Shown here: one piece after another, positions 25,559 through 35,800 of the stretch
Layout: each line of letters starts with the position of its first letter
Position numbering within the stretch: the stretch's first letter is position 1
Assembly (NCBI RefSeq): GCF_030268205.1
Contig: NZ_BSQF01000002.1
Location: forward strand, 186,001-250,000
Direction of reading: 5' to 3'
DNA: 64,000 nt
Source: Allomuricauda sp. NBRC 101325
Lineage (GTDB): Bacteria > Bacteroidota > Bacteroidia > Flavobacteriales > Flavobacteriaceae
The notes under the pieces: model-generated
Databases searched by the model: none
What the model was told of the DNA's origin: nothing
Seen by the model: only the letters and a program-made list of their open reading frames with translations
Program-made: the position numbers and the translations under genes

Positions 25559-27358
25559 ATGTCCAAGATAAAGAATATTGCAATTATTGCACACGTAGAC
25601 CACGGTAAGACTACCTTGGTGGATAAAATCATGTACCATTGCCAATTGTTCCGAGATAACGAGAACAAAGGAGATTTGATCTTGGACAACAACGACTTGG
25701 AGCGGGAGCGTGGGATCACCATCGTTTCCAAGAACGTTTCCGTGGTGTACAAAGACACTAAAATCAACATTATCGATACCCCTGGTCACGCCGATTTTGG
25801 TGGTGAGGTAGAGCGTGTATTGAACATGGCCGATGGAGTGTTGTTGTTGGTGGATGCCTTTGAAGGCCCAATGCCACAGACCCGATTTGTATTGCAAAAA
25901 GCTATCGACCTTGGTTTAAAGCCATGTGTTGTTATCAATAAAGTAGATAAAGAAAACTGTACCCCAGAGGAAGTTCACGAAAAGGTATTCGATTTGATGT
26001 TCGAATTGGGAGCAGAGGAGTGGCAGTTGGATTTCCCAACGGTTTACGGTTCTGCAAAGAACAACTGGATGAGTGAAGATTGGCAAAAGCAAACTGAAAA
26101 CATCGAGCCTTTGTTGGATATGGTAATCGAGCATGTTCCTGAGTTCAAACCAGAACAAGGAACTACCCAAATGTTGATCACTTCTTTGGACTTCTCTTCA
26201 TTTACGGGACGAATCGCTATCGGAAGATTGCAGAGAGGAACCCTTCGTGAAGGACAACAAGTTTCTTTGGTGAAAAGAGATGGAAGAATCGTGAAGACCA
26301 GAATCAAGGAATTGTTCACGTTTGAAGGTTTGGGCCGTGTGAAAGTGCAGGAAGTGGTTGCTGGTGATATCTGTGCCATTGTAGGTATGGAAGGTTTTGA
26401 AATCGGTGATACCGTTGCCGATTTTGAAAACCCGGAACAACTTAAAACTATTGCTATCGATGAGCCTACCATGAGCATGTTGTTCACAATTAACGATAGC
26501 CCTTTCTTTGGTAAGGATGGAAAATTTGTGACTTCCAGACACATCAAGGAAAGATTGGAAAAAGAATTGGAGAAAAACTTGGCCCTTCGTGTTCAAGAAA
26601 CCGATAGTGCTGATAAATTTATGGTGTTTGGCCGTGGCGTATTGCACCTTTCCGTATTGATCGAGACCATGCGTCGCGAAGGATACGAACTTCAGATTGG
26701 ACAGCCACAGGTTATCATCAAAGAGATAGACGGCGTAAAATGTGAGCCTGTTGAGCATTTGACCATCGATTTGCCGGATGAAGTTTCTGGGAAAGCCGTG
26801 GAAATGGTATCTATCCGTAAAGGTGAAATGATCAGTATGGAAGCCAAAGGTTCCCGTATGATCTGTGAATTCAATATTCCATCAAGGGGTATCATCGGTT
26901 TGCGTAACCAATTGTTGACCGCTACCGCAGGTGAAGCTATAATGGCACACCGTTTTAAAGAATATCAACCATTGAAAGGGGATATCGCACAGCGTTTGAA
27001 CGGTTCTTTGGTATCTATGGAAAACGGAACTGCGATTCCTTATTCTATCGATAAATTGCAAGAAAGAGGTAAGTTCTTTATTGATCCGGGAGAGGATATT
27101 TACGAAGGACAGGTAATTGGTGAAAACTCACGTCAAGATGATATGACCGTGAACGTGACCAAGACCAAAAAGTTGTCCAACGTTCGTTCTTCAGGTGCTG
27201 ATGAAAAGGCTAAAATTGTGCCTGCCATTAAATTCTCTTTGGAAGAAGCATTGGAATACATCCAAAAAGATGAGTACGTTGAAGTGACTCCAAACCACTT
27301 GAGACTTAGAAAAATCTACTTGAAAGAAGTAGATCGCAAAAGAAACAAGGTAATTTAA
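25559..27358 (+). CDS. typA: Ribosome-associated GTPase TypA/BipA
   Basis: 599-residue translational GTPase. G motifs: [10 protein letters not shown] (G1), RERGITI (G2), [14 protein letters not shown] (G3), NKVD (G4); domains II, III and V follow the EF-G-like order and the C-terminal TypA-specific domain contains [15 protein letters not shown]. It binds the ribosome and supports 50S assembly and growth under stress such as cold. Start ATG at 25559 gives the canonical [20 protein letters not shown] strong promoter and a strong terminator make it a single-gene unit. Confidence 0.97.
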   Translation: MSKIKNIAIIAHVDHGKTTLVDKIMYHCQLFRDNENKGDLILDNNDLERERGITIVSKNVSVVYKDTKINIIDTPGHADFGGEVERVLNMADGVLLLVDAFEGPMPQTRFVLQKAIDLGLKPCVVINKVDKENCTPEEVHEKVFDLMFELGAEEWQLDFPTVYGSAKNNWMSEDWQKQTENIEPLLDMVIEHVPEFKPEQGTTQMLITSLDFSSFTGRIAIGRLQRGTLREGQQVSLVKRDGRIVKTRIKELFTFEGLGRVKVQEVVAGDICAIVGMEGFEIGDTVADFENPEQLKTIAIDEPTMSMLFTINDSPFFGKDGKFVTSRHIKERLEKELEKNLALRVQETDSADKFMVFGRGVLHLSVLIETMRREGYELQIGQPQVIIKEIDGVKCEPVEHLTIDLPDEVSGKAVEMVSIRKGEMISMEAKGSRMICEFNIPSRGIIGLRNQLLTATAGEAIMAHRFKEYQPLKGDIAQRLNGSLVSMENGTAIPYSIDKLQERGKFFIDPGEDIYEGQVIGENSRQDDMTVNVTKTKKLSNVRSSGADEKAKIVPAIKFSLEEALEYIQKDEYVEVTPNHLRLRKIYLKEVDRKRNKVI

Positions 27359-27385
27359 AGAATTGCACTTTAACATATATAAGAA

Positions 27386-27417
27386 AAGCGAATGAGGATA
27401 TCTTCATTCGCTTTTTT
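27386..27417 (+). terminator. typA terminator
   Basis: AAGCGAATGA and TCATTCGCTT form a 10-bp stem, followed by TTTTTT, 28 bases after the typA stop. Confidence 0.88.
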
Positions 27418-27481
27418 ATTTTGAGGGAAATTGGTTTTTATTCAGTTTTTAAATCGAATGGCAGTAATACTTTCAAGAAAA

Positions 27482-27677
27482 AAGATTCTTCATTCGCTTT
27501 GCTCATTTAGAATGACACTACTCTTTCTTCTGAATTTTTGATTGTAATTATTCTAGCGAAAGAAAGTGCTCTGTCATTCCGCGCTTTTAAACGGAATCCA
27601 TTAGTGTTAAACTAAGGATTCTGAATTGTGAGATTCTTCACTTCCTGCTTAACTAGCAGGCAGACGTTCAGAATGAC
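27482..27677. repeat. REP-like intergenic repeat cluster
   Basis: The 282 bases between the typA terminator and the glucokinase gene have no gene. They hold one copy AAGATTCTTCATTCGC...TAGAATGAC (27482-27516), an inverted fragment GTCATTCCGCG...GGAATCC (about 27572-27599) and a better copy AGATTCTTCACTTCCTGC...GTTCAGAATGAC (27631-27677) whose centre is the stem CCTGC-TTAACTA-GCAGG. They belong to the same family as the elements at 10389-10687 and 40498-40544. Confidence 0.6.
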
Positions 27678-27699
27678 AATCTTTTTTAATGGTCAAACA

Positions 27700-28458
27700 T
27701 TATTGTAAATGTCCGTGGTGCTGTTCGCGCAAACAAGCCACAGCTGCCCCTATGATTCCAGCATGGTTCATCAATTCAGCTTTTACTACTTGGGTTTCAA
27801 TGTCGATATGATGGCTAAATTCTTCCCAGTCTTTGGAGGTTCCTCCACCTACAATAATAAGGTCAGGGCTAACAATGAGTTCTACAAGTTGTAAAAACTT
27901 ATTGAATCGTTTTCCCCATTTATCGTAGCTAAGATTTTCTCTTTCTTTGGCCGAAGCTGCGGCCCAAGATTCTATTTTTGTATGTTTTTTGTAGGGTATC
28001 TGTCCTAGCTCAAAATTTGGGATGAGCACCCCATTTAAAAATGCTCCGCTGCCCAGACCGGTTCCGATAGTGATCATGATCACCAAACCGTTTTTGCCTT
28101 TTCCCACGCCATAGTTCATGGAAGCATATCCTGCAGCATCGGCATCGTTGAGCACGGTAAATTCGTGACCGGTATATTCGGTGAACAACTCATCGATGTT
28201 AACCCCGACCCAACTTTTATGAAGATTTCCAGCAGACAAACAGACCCCATTTTTTACTATGGACGGAAATCCACAACCCACGGGACCTTTATAATTAAAA
28301 TGCTCCACAATTTGGGCCACAACTTTGGCCATGGCCTTGGGTTTTTTGGATTTTGGGGTCGGAATTCTAAAGCGTTCGGTTAGCATTTCACCGGTTTCGG
28401 CGTTGACCAAAGCACCTTTTATGCCCGATCCACCAATATCAATACCTAATATCTCCAT
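27700..28458 (-). CDS. ppgK: Polyphosphate glucokinase-like ROK kinase
   Basis: 252 residues from the ATG at 28458 ([18 protein letters not shown]); nine further upstream codons are possible but foreign to the family. Phosphate-1 loop [11 protein letters not shown], the catalytic Asp in [10 protein letters not shown], phosphate-2 [15 protein letters not shown] and IIVGGG are the actin-like ATPase set. The absence of the CxCGxxGC zinc motif and the short length point to polyphosphate- or ATP-dependent glucokinase (PpgK) rather than a ROK repressor. It phosphorylates glucose in the cytosol; the phosphoryl donor cannot be read from sequence. Confidence 0.83.
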   Translation of the reverse strand: MEILGIDIGGSGIKGALVNAETGEMLTERFRIPTPKSKKPKAMAKVVAQIVEHFNYKGPVGCGFPSIVKNGVCLSAGNLHKSWVGVNIDELFTEYTGHEFTVLNDADAAGYASMNYGVGKGKNGLVIMITIGTGLGSGAFLNGVLIPNFELGQIPYKKHTKIESWAAASAKERENLSYDKWGKRFNKFLQLVELIVSPDLIIVGGGTSKDWEEFSHHIDIETQVVKAELMNHAGIIGAAVACLREQHHGHLQ

Positions 28459-28536
28459 ATAGGGAAGCAAGATTAATTTAGACAAAGAAACAAAATCTTT
28501 TTTTGGTATGGTAATTCTATGGTTTTAGTAAAAACA

Positions 28537-28567
28537 AAACCCGAACAGTATTGCGTTCTGCTCGGGT
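28537..28567 (-). terminator. Terminator of the intradiol dioxygenase/pirin-like unit
   Basis: AACCCGA and TCGGGTT pair, with additional GAACAG/CTGCTC pairing inside; on the minus strand the stem is followed by TTTTGTTTTT, 28 bases after the pirin-like stop. Confidence 0.75.
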
Positions 28568-28594
28568 TCAGGTTCAACAAAAAAAATCAAATCA

Positions 28595-29263
28595 TCATGA
28601 ATTGTAATTTTCCAAAAGGAGCACTATGGCATTCTCGGATAGTGCCTCAAGTTCCAAGTGCTCCAAATTCCATAGCATTAAACTGTCCCTAGTTTCCAAT
28701 AACCTGTTTTGTAATTCAAACGCACCATTGATCACAAAGGCTACTAGGGTATTTTTTGTTTGGGCAGGAACCAATTCCGCCTCGACCCTTCCATCCAAAA
28801 CCCCAAAATGCAATTTCAGGTTTTGTGATTCAAAAATGGTATTTAAAGCATTTTGACCATAATCAGAATAAGATACCTTCTTATCTTCCAGTGCATCTTT
28901 CAACCAGATCTGAATATAATTTACACTATACTTCTTACTTGGGTTTTGAATTTTAAAAGTGGTTCCTTTTTTCAGTGAAACCACTTGAAGTTCTTCGGGG
29001 GCTACCTTTACGGTTTGTTTTTTGTCTAAGGTGCCATATAGCACTTCTCCCACCAGTGGCATCAAGATTACGGAAGTGTTTTTTTCTATGGTGAACAACT
29101 TGCTTTTACCTGGTGCCAAGGTTTCATCCGAAATCCTCGATACATTTTCTTGTATTTCAACTCTTTCAATTGGAGTGGAAAGACATCGATATTCATTGGA
29201 TTCGTATCGATACCGTTTGTCAGCCAAGAAAATTTTAGCTGGTTGTTGTACCATGTTTCCCAT
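28595..29263 (-). CDS. Pirin-like bicupin protein without the usual metal ligands
   Basis: 222 residues. Two beta-barrel halves are suggested by the pattern SVILMPLVGEVLYGTLD, EELQVVSLKKGTTFKI, NYIQIWL (first cupin) and NTLVAFVINGAFELQNRLLE, DSLMLWNLEHLELEAL (second cupin), in the order found in pirin/quercetinase proteins, where VQVMSAGTG and QIWI occupy the same places. The His and Glu metal ligands of true pirins are not visible in the first domain, so enzymatic activity is doubtful. It lies 11 bases downstream of the intradiol dioxygenase gene and shares its terminator. Family assignment is by pattern and moderately sure. Confidence 0.55.
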   Translation of the reverse strand: MGNMVQQPAKIFLADKRYRYESNEYRCLSTPIERVEIQENVSRISDETLAPGKSKLFTIEKNTSVILMPLVGEVLYGTLDKKQTVKVAPEELQVVSLKKGTTFKIQNPSKKYSVNYIQIWLKDALEDKKVSYSDYGQNALNTIFESQNLKLHFGVLDGRVEAELVPAQTKNTLVAFVINGAFELQNRLLETRDSLMLWNLEHLELEALSENAIVLLLENYNS

Positions 29264-29274
29264 TTCAATTTATT

Positions 29275-30075
29275 TTATCCGTTTACGTAGATATCATGCG
29301 TTAAGATGAATCCTTCATCCACACTGCCGCTCACGCTGGCCAATTCCTCTTCAACACCATCGCCGAATACATTGTCCTGTGAATGGTAGGTATAACCGCT
29401 CATGCCTTTGGTATAACCATATTCTGTTGCTGCATTTACACGTACCACTGCACTATTGTCTCCTTCAGGGAATGCAATTTGGGTCACTAAAAGCGAATCT
29501 CCATCTGCATTGTAAATATGCACGTGAATGTGGGTGGAACGACCACTGTACCATCCCGGGAAAATTGTGGAAAACTCAACCACTCCACTGGAATTACTGA
29601 TCTGTCTTCCCCTTAAAAAGTGATTGTTGGTGTAATTGGTGGATTGCATACCTGTTCCTCCGTATTCGGAATAATTACCATCCTTGTCACAATGCCAAAC
29701 ATCAACTAGGGCACCTTCAAGAATATTACAGCTATCGTTTACATTTCTAATGGTAATATTGAGGTCAAGATCAATTCCTGTGCGATCACCAACAATATCC
29801 ACACGCTCATAATTTTCTGGATCGTGCGTTGGAAACGGGCCTTCGGTTTCACTTGGGGTCACTTCACAATCATCAACAGTTTCCGTATCTGAAGACGTAT
29901 CCGAACTGGTGTCGGTCGAGGTTGAACTTGATGAATCATCGGTGGATGAATCGGAAGTGGTGTCCTCTTCCAAAAGATAATCGTCTGCATCCGATGAGCA
30001 AGAACGTAAAACGGCCAAACTGGTGACCGATAGTCCGGCGAGCCCGACCCCTCTTAAAAATTCTTTTCGTTTCAT
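29275..30075 (-). CDS. Exported intradiol ring-cleavage dioxygenase lipoprotein
   Basis: 266 residues. The N-terminus MKRKEFLRGVGLAG resembles a Tat signal and leads to a lipobox-like LRSC with Cys26; residues about 30-68 are a Ser/Thr/Asp-rich tether. The catalytic domain starts at DCEVTPSETEGPFP and has the intradiol signatures LVDVWHCDKDGNYSEY, IFPGWYSGRSTHIHVHI: iron ligands are Tyr135 or Tyr138, Tyr176, His182 and His184. The family opens catechol-type rings between the hydroxyls using non-haem Fe(III). The protein is thus predicted to be anchored outside the cytoplasm, unlike protocatechuate 3,4-dioxygenase. Substrate unknown (lignin-derived catechols possible). Confidence 0.85.
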   Translation of the reverse strand: MKRKEFLRGVGLAGLSVTSLAVLRSCSSDADDYLLEEDTTSDSSTDDSSSSTSTDTSSDTSSDTETVDDCEVTPSETEGPFPTHDPENYERVDIVGDRTGIDLDLNITIRNVNDSCNILEGALVDVWHCDKDGNYSEYGGTGMQSTNYTNNHFLRGRQISNSSGVVEFSTIFPGWYSGRSTHIHVHIYNADGDSLLVTQIAFPEGDNSAVVRVNAATEYGYTKGMSGYTYHSQDNVFGDGVEEELASVSGSVDEGFILTHDIYVNG

Positions 30076-30170
30076 AGTTAATACTTTGAGGTAAAACTAT
30101 GTTTATTAAGGTGTTGGAGATAATTAATGAGGTGAGTGCCCTTAATGTTGAGGTAAATGGACTTGAAAAG

Positions 30171-30854
30171 TTAAAGGTTTTTTAAAATTTCAGCCTTATA
30201 GGACTTACTCATCGGAACCGTGAAGTCAGCAATTTTTGCAGTGTCCTTGTATACACTCGAAATTTTGTTCAAGGCGATGATATAGGAGCGATGTGATCGC
30301 AAAAATTGGGGTTGGGGCAGTTTTTCCATGATGGCCTTCATGGTGGTTCGGGCCACAATTTTTGATCTGTCTGTCAAATGAATCTGAACATAATCATCCA
30401 AGGCTTCAATGAGCAACACATCCTCAAAGGCAACATGGTACAATTTAAAATCTGCACGAATGGTAAAATGGGTTTTTTCGTTGGAACTCGATAGTTCAAG
30501 ATTGATCTGGGTCCTGGCCTTGTTCACTGCTTTTTCAAACCGTGGGAACGAAAATGGTTTCAATAAATAGTCAATGGCATCAATGTTAAATCCCTCTACG
30601 GCATAATGGTCATATGCCGTAGTGAAAATTACCTTGGTTTGGTTTTTAAGTGATTTATACAGGTCGATCCCGTTGAGTTCTGGCATTCGGATATCCAAAA
30701 ACAGAAGGTCTACATCAAATTTATTGAGGTAACGAATGGCTTTTCCTTGTTCCGTGAAAGTCTGGACCAAATCAACATCATCGATTTGACCGCAATAGGC
30801 TTGAATCACATCCAAAGCCAATGCTTCATCGTCCAGTGCCACCGCTCTGATCAT
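30171..30854 (-). CDS. LytTR-family response regulator
   Basis: 227 residues: receiver domain with the acidic pair D8-D9, phospho-acceptor D54 (LLFLDIRMPEL), TTAYD and LLKPF, then a LytTR DNA-binding domain (DVLLIEALDDYVQIHL, RTTMKAIMEKLPQPQFLRSHRSYIIALNKI). The start overlaps the sensor kinase stop by four bases, so the pair is translated together. Target genes are not evident; the intradiol dioxygenase gene lies next downstream on the same strand. Confidence 0.93.
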   Translation of the reverse strand: MIRAVALDDEALALDVIQAYCGQIDDVDLVQTFTEQGKAIRYLNKFDVDLLFLDIRMPELNGIDLYKSLKNQTKVIFTTAYDHYAVEGFNIDAIDYLLKPFSFPRFEKAVNKARTQINLELSSSNEKTHFTIRADFKLYHVAFEDVLLIEALDDYVQIHLTDRSKIVARTTMKAIMEKLPQPQFLRSHRSYIIALNKISSVYKDTAKIADFTVPMSKSYKAEILKNL

Positions 30855-31933
30855 GTAAGGTCCAAATAAAGTTTTACCGAATAAAAATCGTCATTTTGGG
30901 TGACTTCCAAGTTATGCTTGTTCGGATAAAAGTAATCCAAACGTCTTTTTGTGTTTCGATTGCCCTCCGTGGTCGGTTCCATAATGTTGTTTTTATGGAC
31001 CGTAATTTTGTTATCCACAAGCAGCTCAACTCCTTTGGGGTCGAGGGTTATGACAATACTGATTTTTGACGCTTCGTCTGGGTTTACACCATATTTAAAG
31101 GCATTTTCAACATAATTTACCAAGATAATGGGTGCAATACGCTTTCGGTTGGGTTCGCCCATAATTTCAAAAGTAAAATCGGTGTTATTGCCCATTCGCA
31201 ATTTTTGAAGGTCGATATAATCTGAAATATATTGAATTTCATATTCGAGGGGCACTTTTTCAGAATCACTTTCGGTGACCACATAGCGCATCATATCCGA
31301 AAGTTTGAGAACAGCCCATGGTGCTTGGTAGGATTTTTTTAAAGTAAGCGCATAAATGCTGTTGAGGGTGTTGAACAAAAAATGGGGATTGATCTGCGCT
31401 TTTAAATAGTTGACTTCCGCCTTTAGTTTTTCATTCTGAATTTTCTTTAATCGGTTGTCCAATCGCAACAACATGGACAAAATGGTGATGATGATAAATT
31501 GAATAAAAAATGTATCTCGAAGTGCAAAGATATTGATCAGGGGTTCCTTTTTTGGTCCATTTGGCATTGGGGGCATGTCATCTGGCCTTTCCATGCTTCT
31601 TTCGGGCATGGGCTGCCGTTGCATTTGGTTAGGGAAATCGTTATTTCCAGAAAAAAGGACTTTTGGCAAGTAGGAAACAATCAAAAAACATAGCAAAAGT
31701 GATAGAAAATACAATCCTCTTTTTTTATTGGAATACAACTTGGGAACCAACCAATAATAATTGGCATAGTAAAACACCAATAACAATAAATACCCAACAA
31801 AATTTTCGCGAAACCCTCTGGCTTTCAGCATATCCGTAAACGAATCGAAATCTGGGGAGGTTAAAATAGGAATACTCAATAACCCCAAGCCAATGAGAAT
31901 GTTAATCCAAAGATCTCTGTTTTTTAGCGCCAT
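30851..31933 (-). CDS. LytS/YehU-type sensor histidine kinase
   Basis: 360 residues with four N-terminal membrane segments (about residues 9-24, 45-63, 73-94 and 141-157), a His_kinase (PF06580-type) phosphotransfer region with H184 in AQINPHFLFNTLNS and a GHKL ATPase domain with N box LVNYVENAFKYG. Between helices 3 and 4 is a Pro/Met-rich loop (residues 97-131) with five Met residues (104, 109, 114, 120, 123) predicted to face the periplasm. The gene overlaps the response regulator by four bases. The signal is unknown. Confidence 0.9.
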   Translation of the reverse strand: MALKNRDLWINILIGLGLLSIPILTSPDFDSFTDMLKARGFRENFVGYLLLLVFYYANYYWLVPKLYSNKKRGLYFLSLLLCFLIVSYLPKVLFSGNNDFPNQMQRQPMPERSMERPDDMPPMPNGPKKEPLINIFALRDTFFIQFIIITILSMLLRLDNRLKKIQNEKLKAEVNYLKAQINPHFLFNTLNSIYALTLKKSYQAPWAVLKLSDMMRYVVTESDSEKVPLEYEIQYISDYIDLQKLRMGNNTDFTFEIMGEPNRKRIAPIILVNYVENAFKYGVNPDEASKISIVITLDPKGVELLVDNKITVHKNNIMEPTTEGNRNTKRRLDYFYPNKHNLEVTQNDDFYSVKLYLDLT

Positions 31934-32012
31934 TATTTTTTGGAATTGGCCAAAGCTATGTAAATCAGGACAAAAGCCTTAATATTTGAGGTGAGTGAAA
32001 CTAAAACTGCGG

Positions 32013-32696
32013 TTAAACGGCCTTCTGAATCACTTCAAAAAGTTTACTTCCATCACATTTTAAAGTTTTATGCGGATACTTCAAAATCAAGGCGTAATCG
32101 TGGGTGGCCATAATTATGGTTCGTCCATTTTGGTTGATATCCTGTAGCACCTTCATAACCTCTACACTGGTTTGTGGATCTAAGTTTCCCGTAGGTTCAT
32201 CCGCCAGAATAAGTTCGGGATCGTTCAATAAGGCTCTAGCAATCGCAATACGTTGTTGTTCGCCCCCTGAAAGTTCGTGCGGAAACTTAAAGCCTTTGGT
32301 TTTCATGCCCACTTTGTCCAAAACCTCCTCAATTTTCTCCTTCATTTTAAGGGGGTCGGTCCAGCCGGTTGCCTTGAGCACAAACTCAAGGTTGTTGTTC
32401 ACATTGCGGTCGGGCAATAATTTAAAATCCTGGAAAACGATGCCCAATTTTCTGCGCAAAAAGGGAATGTCCTTTTCCTTCAAGGAGGCCAAATCAAAAT
32501 CCACCACCTGCCCTGTACCTTGTTTAAAGGGAATATCTGCATACAAGGTTTTCATAAAACTACTCTTGCCACTGCCTGTTTTGCCTATCACATACACAAA
32601 ATCTCCCTTTTTAACTTCTAGGTTGACATGGTTCAACACCAAATTTTCATTTTGGAATACAGCTACATCTTGTAATTTTACAATGGTCTCAGGCAT
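32013..32696 (-). CDS. ftsE: FtsE-like ABC ATPase
   Basis: 227-residue ATP-binding subunit. Walker A is GKTGSGKSS (about residues 38-46), Q-loop FQDFKLLPDRNV, signature LSGGEQQR, Walker B LILADEPTGNLD, switch His ATHDY. FQDFKLLPDRNV is diagnostic of FtsE, which with FtsX regulates peptidoglycan hydrolases at the division site. No ftsX is adjacent here, which is common in Bacteroidota where ftsX lies elsewhere. Its start is divergent from the TPR gene. Confidence 0.88.
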   Translation of the reverse strand: MPETIVKLQDVAVFQNENLVLNHVNLEVKKGDFVYVIGKTGSGKSSFMKTLYADIPFKQGTGQVVDFDLASLKEKDIPFLRRKLGIVFQDFKLLPDRNVNNNLEFVLKATGWTDPLKMKEKIEEVLDKVGMKTKGFKFPHELSGGEQQRIAIARALLNDPELILADEPTGNLDPQTSVEVMKVLQDINQNGRTIIMATHDYALILKYPHKTLKCDGSKLFEVIQKAV

Positions 32697-32842
32697 AATA
32701 TGGATTTGAGAAATAAAGGTACTAAGTTCTAAAATTATTCTTCATTTTGGTTTCGCCAAATTTTACAACTTTGTATACCATTATACTTTGGCCTAAATTT
32801 TGACGTTATGAATAAAGTCAATCGAGAACAGCTTAGAACACT

Positions 32843-35800
32843 ATGAATCGAAAAAACCTCCTTGCTATTCCCATTTTAATGGGAACTTTTTTTGCAGTAT
32901 CCGCTCAGGAAACCCAAATATATACCCACGAAAATAAAGACTACCAAGCTGCCTTGGCGCTCTATAACAATGAGCAGTACCAAGCTGCACAGAGCATTTT
33001 CGAGTCGGTAAAGTCAACCACCAAAGATTACGAAACCGAGGCCAATAGTGCCTATTATGCCGCTAACGCTGCCATTCGATTGAATCAGCGTGGAGCGGAT
33101 AAAATGATGGAAGATTTTGTGGAACGCTACCCGACTTCTACCAAAAGAAATTCCGCCTTTTTGGATGTGGCCGACTATTATTTTGAAACAGGAAAGTATC
33201 CCTACGCCTTAAAATGGTATAAAAAAGTGGATGAATCTTCCATGCCGTATTCGGAGCGTGACCGTTTTAATTTCAATAATGGATATGCTTTATATGCTTC
33301 CAAACGACCCGAAGAAGCCGAACGCTATTTGAACAAGGTAACCACTTCCCAAAAGTATGGTTCGCAGGCCAAATATTATTTGGGTTACATCGCCTACGAG
33401 CAAGATGATTACACTGCGGCCAACGCCCGATTCGACCAAATTCAAGATCCTGAATTGTTGGATGAGAAGTTGACCTACTACCAAGCAGACATGAATTTCA
33501 AACTTGGTAAGTTTGAAGAGGCCATTGATTTGGCCAAAAAACAATTGGCAAAATCTAACCGACAAGAGGTTTCGGAATTAAACAAGATCATTGGAGAGAG
33601 CTATTTCAACTTGGAACAATATGCCGAGGCCATTCCCAATTTGCAAGAATATAAAGGGAAACGCGGCAAATGGAACAATACAGATTATTATTTGTTAGGG
33701 TACAGCCATTACAAATTGGGGGATTATCAAAGTGCGATCCAGCAGTTCAATAAAATAATTGATGGAAAAAATGCCGTTTCCCAAAATGCTTATTACCACT
33801 TGGCGGAATGCTATTTAAAGTTGGATAAAAAATCCGAGGCTTTGAATGCCTTCCGAAATGCTTCGCAAATGGATTTCAGTCCAGAAATTCAAAAAGATGC
33901 CTGGTTGAACTATGCCCGTTTGAGCTACGAAATCGGAAATGCTTACGAACCCGTTCCGCAGGTACTGACCACTTATTTGGAAACTTATCCAAAGGATGAA
34001 AACCAAATGGAAATTCAAGAACTTTTGGTGGACTCTTATATTACTTCAAGAAATTTTGAGGGCGCGATGGAGCTTTTGGAGAAAAACAAAAACTACGCAA
34101 GCAAAGAAACCTATCAAAAAGTGGCCTATTACCGAGGGGTGGAACTTTTTATCGATGGAGATTACGAAGGTGCATGGGAACGCTTTGATAAATCGTTGAA
34201 GAGTGCCGAAAACAAAACTTTTGAAGCTCGTGCATTGTATTGGAAAGCGGAATCGGCATACCGAATGAACCGTTTTGAAGAAGCTTTGGTCGATTTTGTA
34301 CGTTTCCAGAATTCATCGGCGGCAAAAACACTTCCCGAATATGAGCAATTGGATTACAATTTGGGGTATTCTTACTTCAAACTTAAAGATTACAATAACG
34401 CCACTTCTTATTTTCAAAATGTAGTGAGCTCCGATGCTATTGACGAAGCCAGAAAAAACGATGGGTATTTGCGATTGGGCGATAGCTATTTTGTGAACAG
34501 CAAATATCAATTGGCAAAGAAAGCGTACGATGCTTCATCAAAGATGAATGGACCAGAACGCGATTATGCGACTTTTCAAACAACACTTTGCGATGGCTTT
34601 TTGGGCAACAACTCAGCTAAAATTGAGGGTCTTAACCAGTTTTTGACCATGTTCCCGACATCAACTTTGCGAGACGACGCCTTATTTGAATTGGGGAACT
34701 CCTACATTCAAAACAATCAAGAAAATTTAGGTTTGCAAACCTACGATCGAATCGTTTCTGAATTCTCTAAAAGTAAATTTGCCCCTAGAGGATTGTTGCG
34801 AGCAGGTTTGGTGCATTACAATGCAAGTCGTAACCAACAAGCATTGGATAAACTAAAAGAAGTCGTTCAAAAATATCCGAATACACAAGAAGCCAAACAA
34901 GCAGTGGCTACGGCCAAATTGGTGTATGTGGATGAGGGGCGTGTGAGCGAATATGCTGCTTGGGCCAGAAACCTCGATTTTGTGGAAGTGACGGATGCTG
35001 AACTCGATAATGCCAGTTTTGAATCTGCAGAAAGAAAACAAATCGAAGGCAAGACCGATGCCGCAATTCGTGGGTATGAGGATTACGCCAAACAATTTCC
35101 AAATGGATTGCATATTGAAAGTGTGAATTTTGCTTTGGCGCAACTCTATTTTGCGCAAGGACAGAAAGACCAAGCCTTGCCAAAATATAAAGCGGTTGCC
35201 GATAGTGGAACTGGGGAATATACCGAACAAGCCTTGACCCGTGTTTGTGAAATTTATGTGGAAAAACAGGATTACAACAGCGCTATTCCCTATTTGGAAC
35301 GTTTGGAAAGCACGGCAGGAATCGTGGAAAACAGAACATTTGCCCAGTCCAATTTAATGAAAGGATATTATGGTCAAAAGCAGTATTCCCAGACCATTTC
35401 GTATGCCGAAAAGGTGTTGAAAGCCCCAAAAATTGACGACCGAATTAAAAGTGATGCGCAGATTATGATCGCTCGTTCCGCCATAGCAACGGACAATGAA
35501 CGTTTGGCGAAAACGGCCTACCAAGAAGTGCAACAAATCGCATCTGGGGAACTCGCTGCTGAAGCGTGGTATTACGATGCTTATTTTAAAAATAAGGAGG
35601 GAGATTTTGAAGCTTCCAACACTTCCGTTCAAAAGTTGGCCAAGGATTACGCGGCCTACAAAGAATGGGCAGGAAAAGGTTTGGTGATCATGGCAAAGAA
35701 CTTCTACAATTTAGGGGACGCTTTTCAGGCCACCTATATTTTAGAAAGTGTGATTTCCAACTTTTCCGAATTTGAGGACATCGTTTCGGATGCAGAAAGT

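Noticed and set aside
29880..29990. Repetitive stretch resembling short tandem repeats or a CRISPR remnant
   Set aside because: It encodes the Ser/Thr/Asp-rich tether of the intradiol dioxygenase in frame; no spacer-repeat structure.
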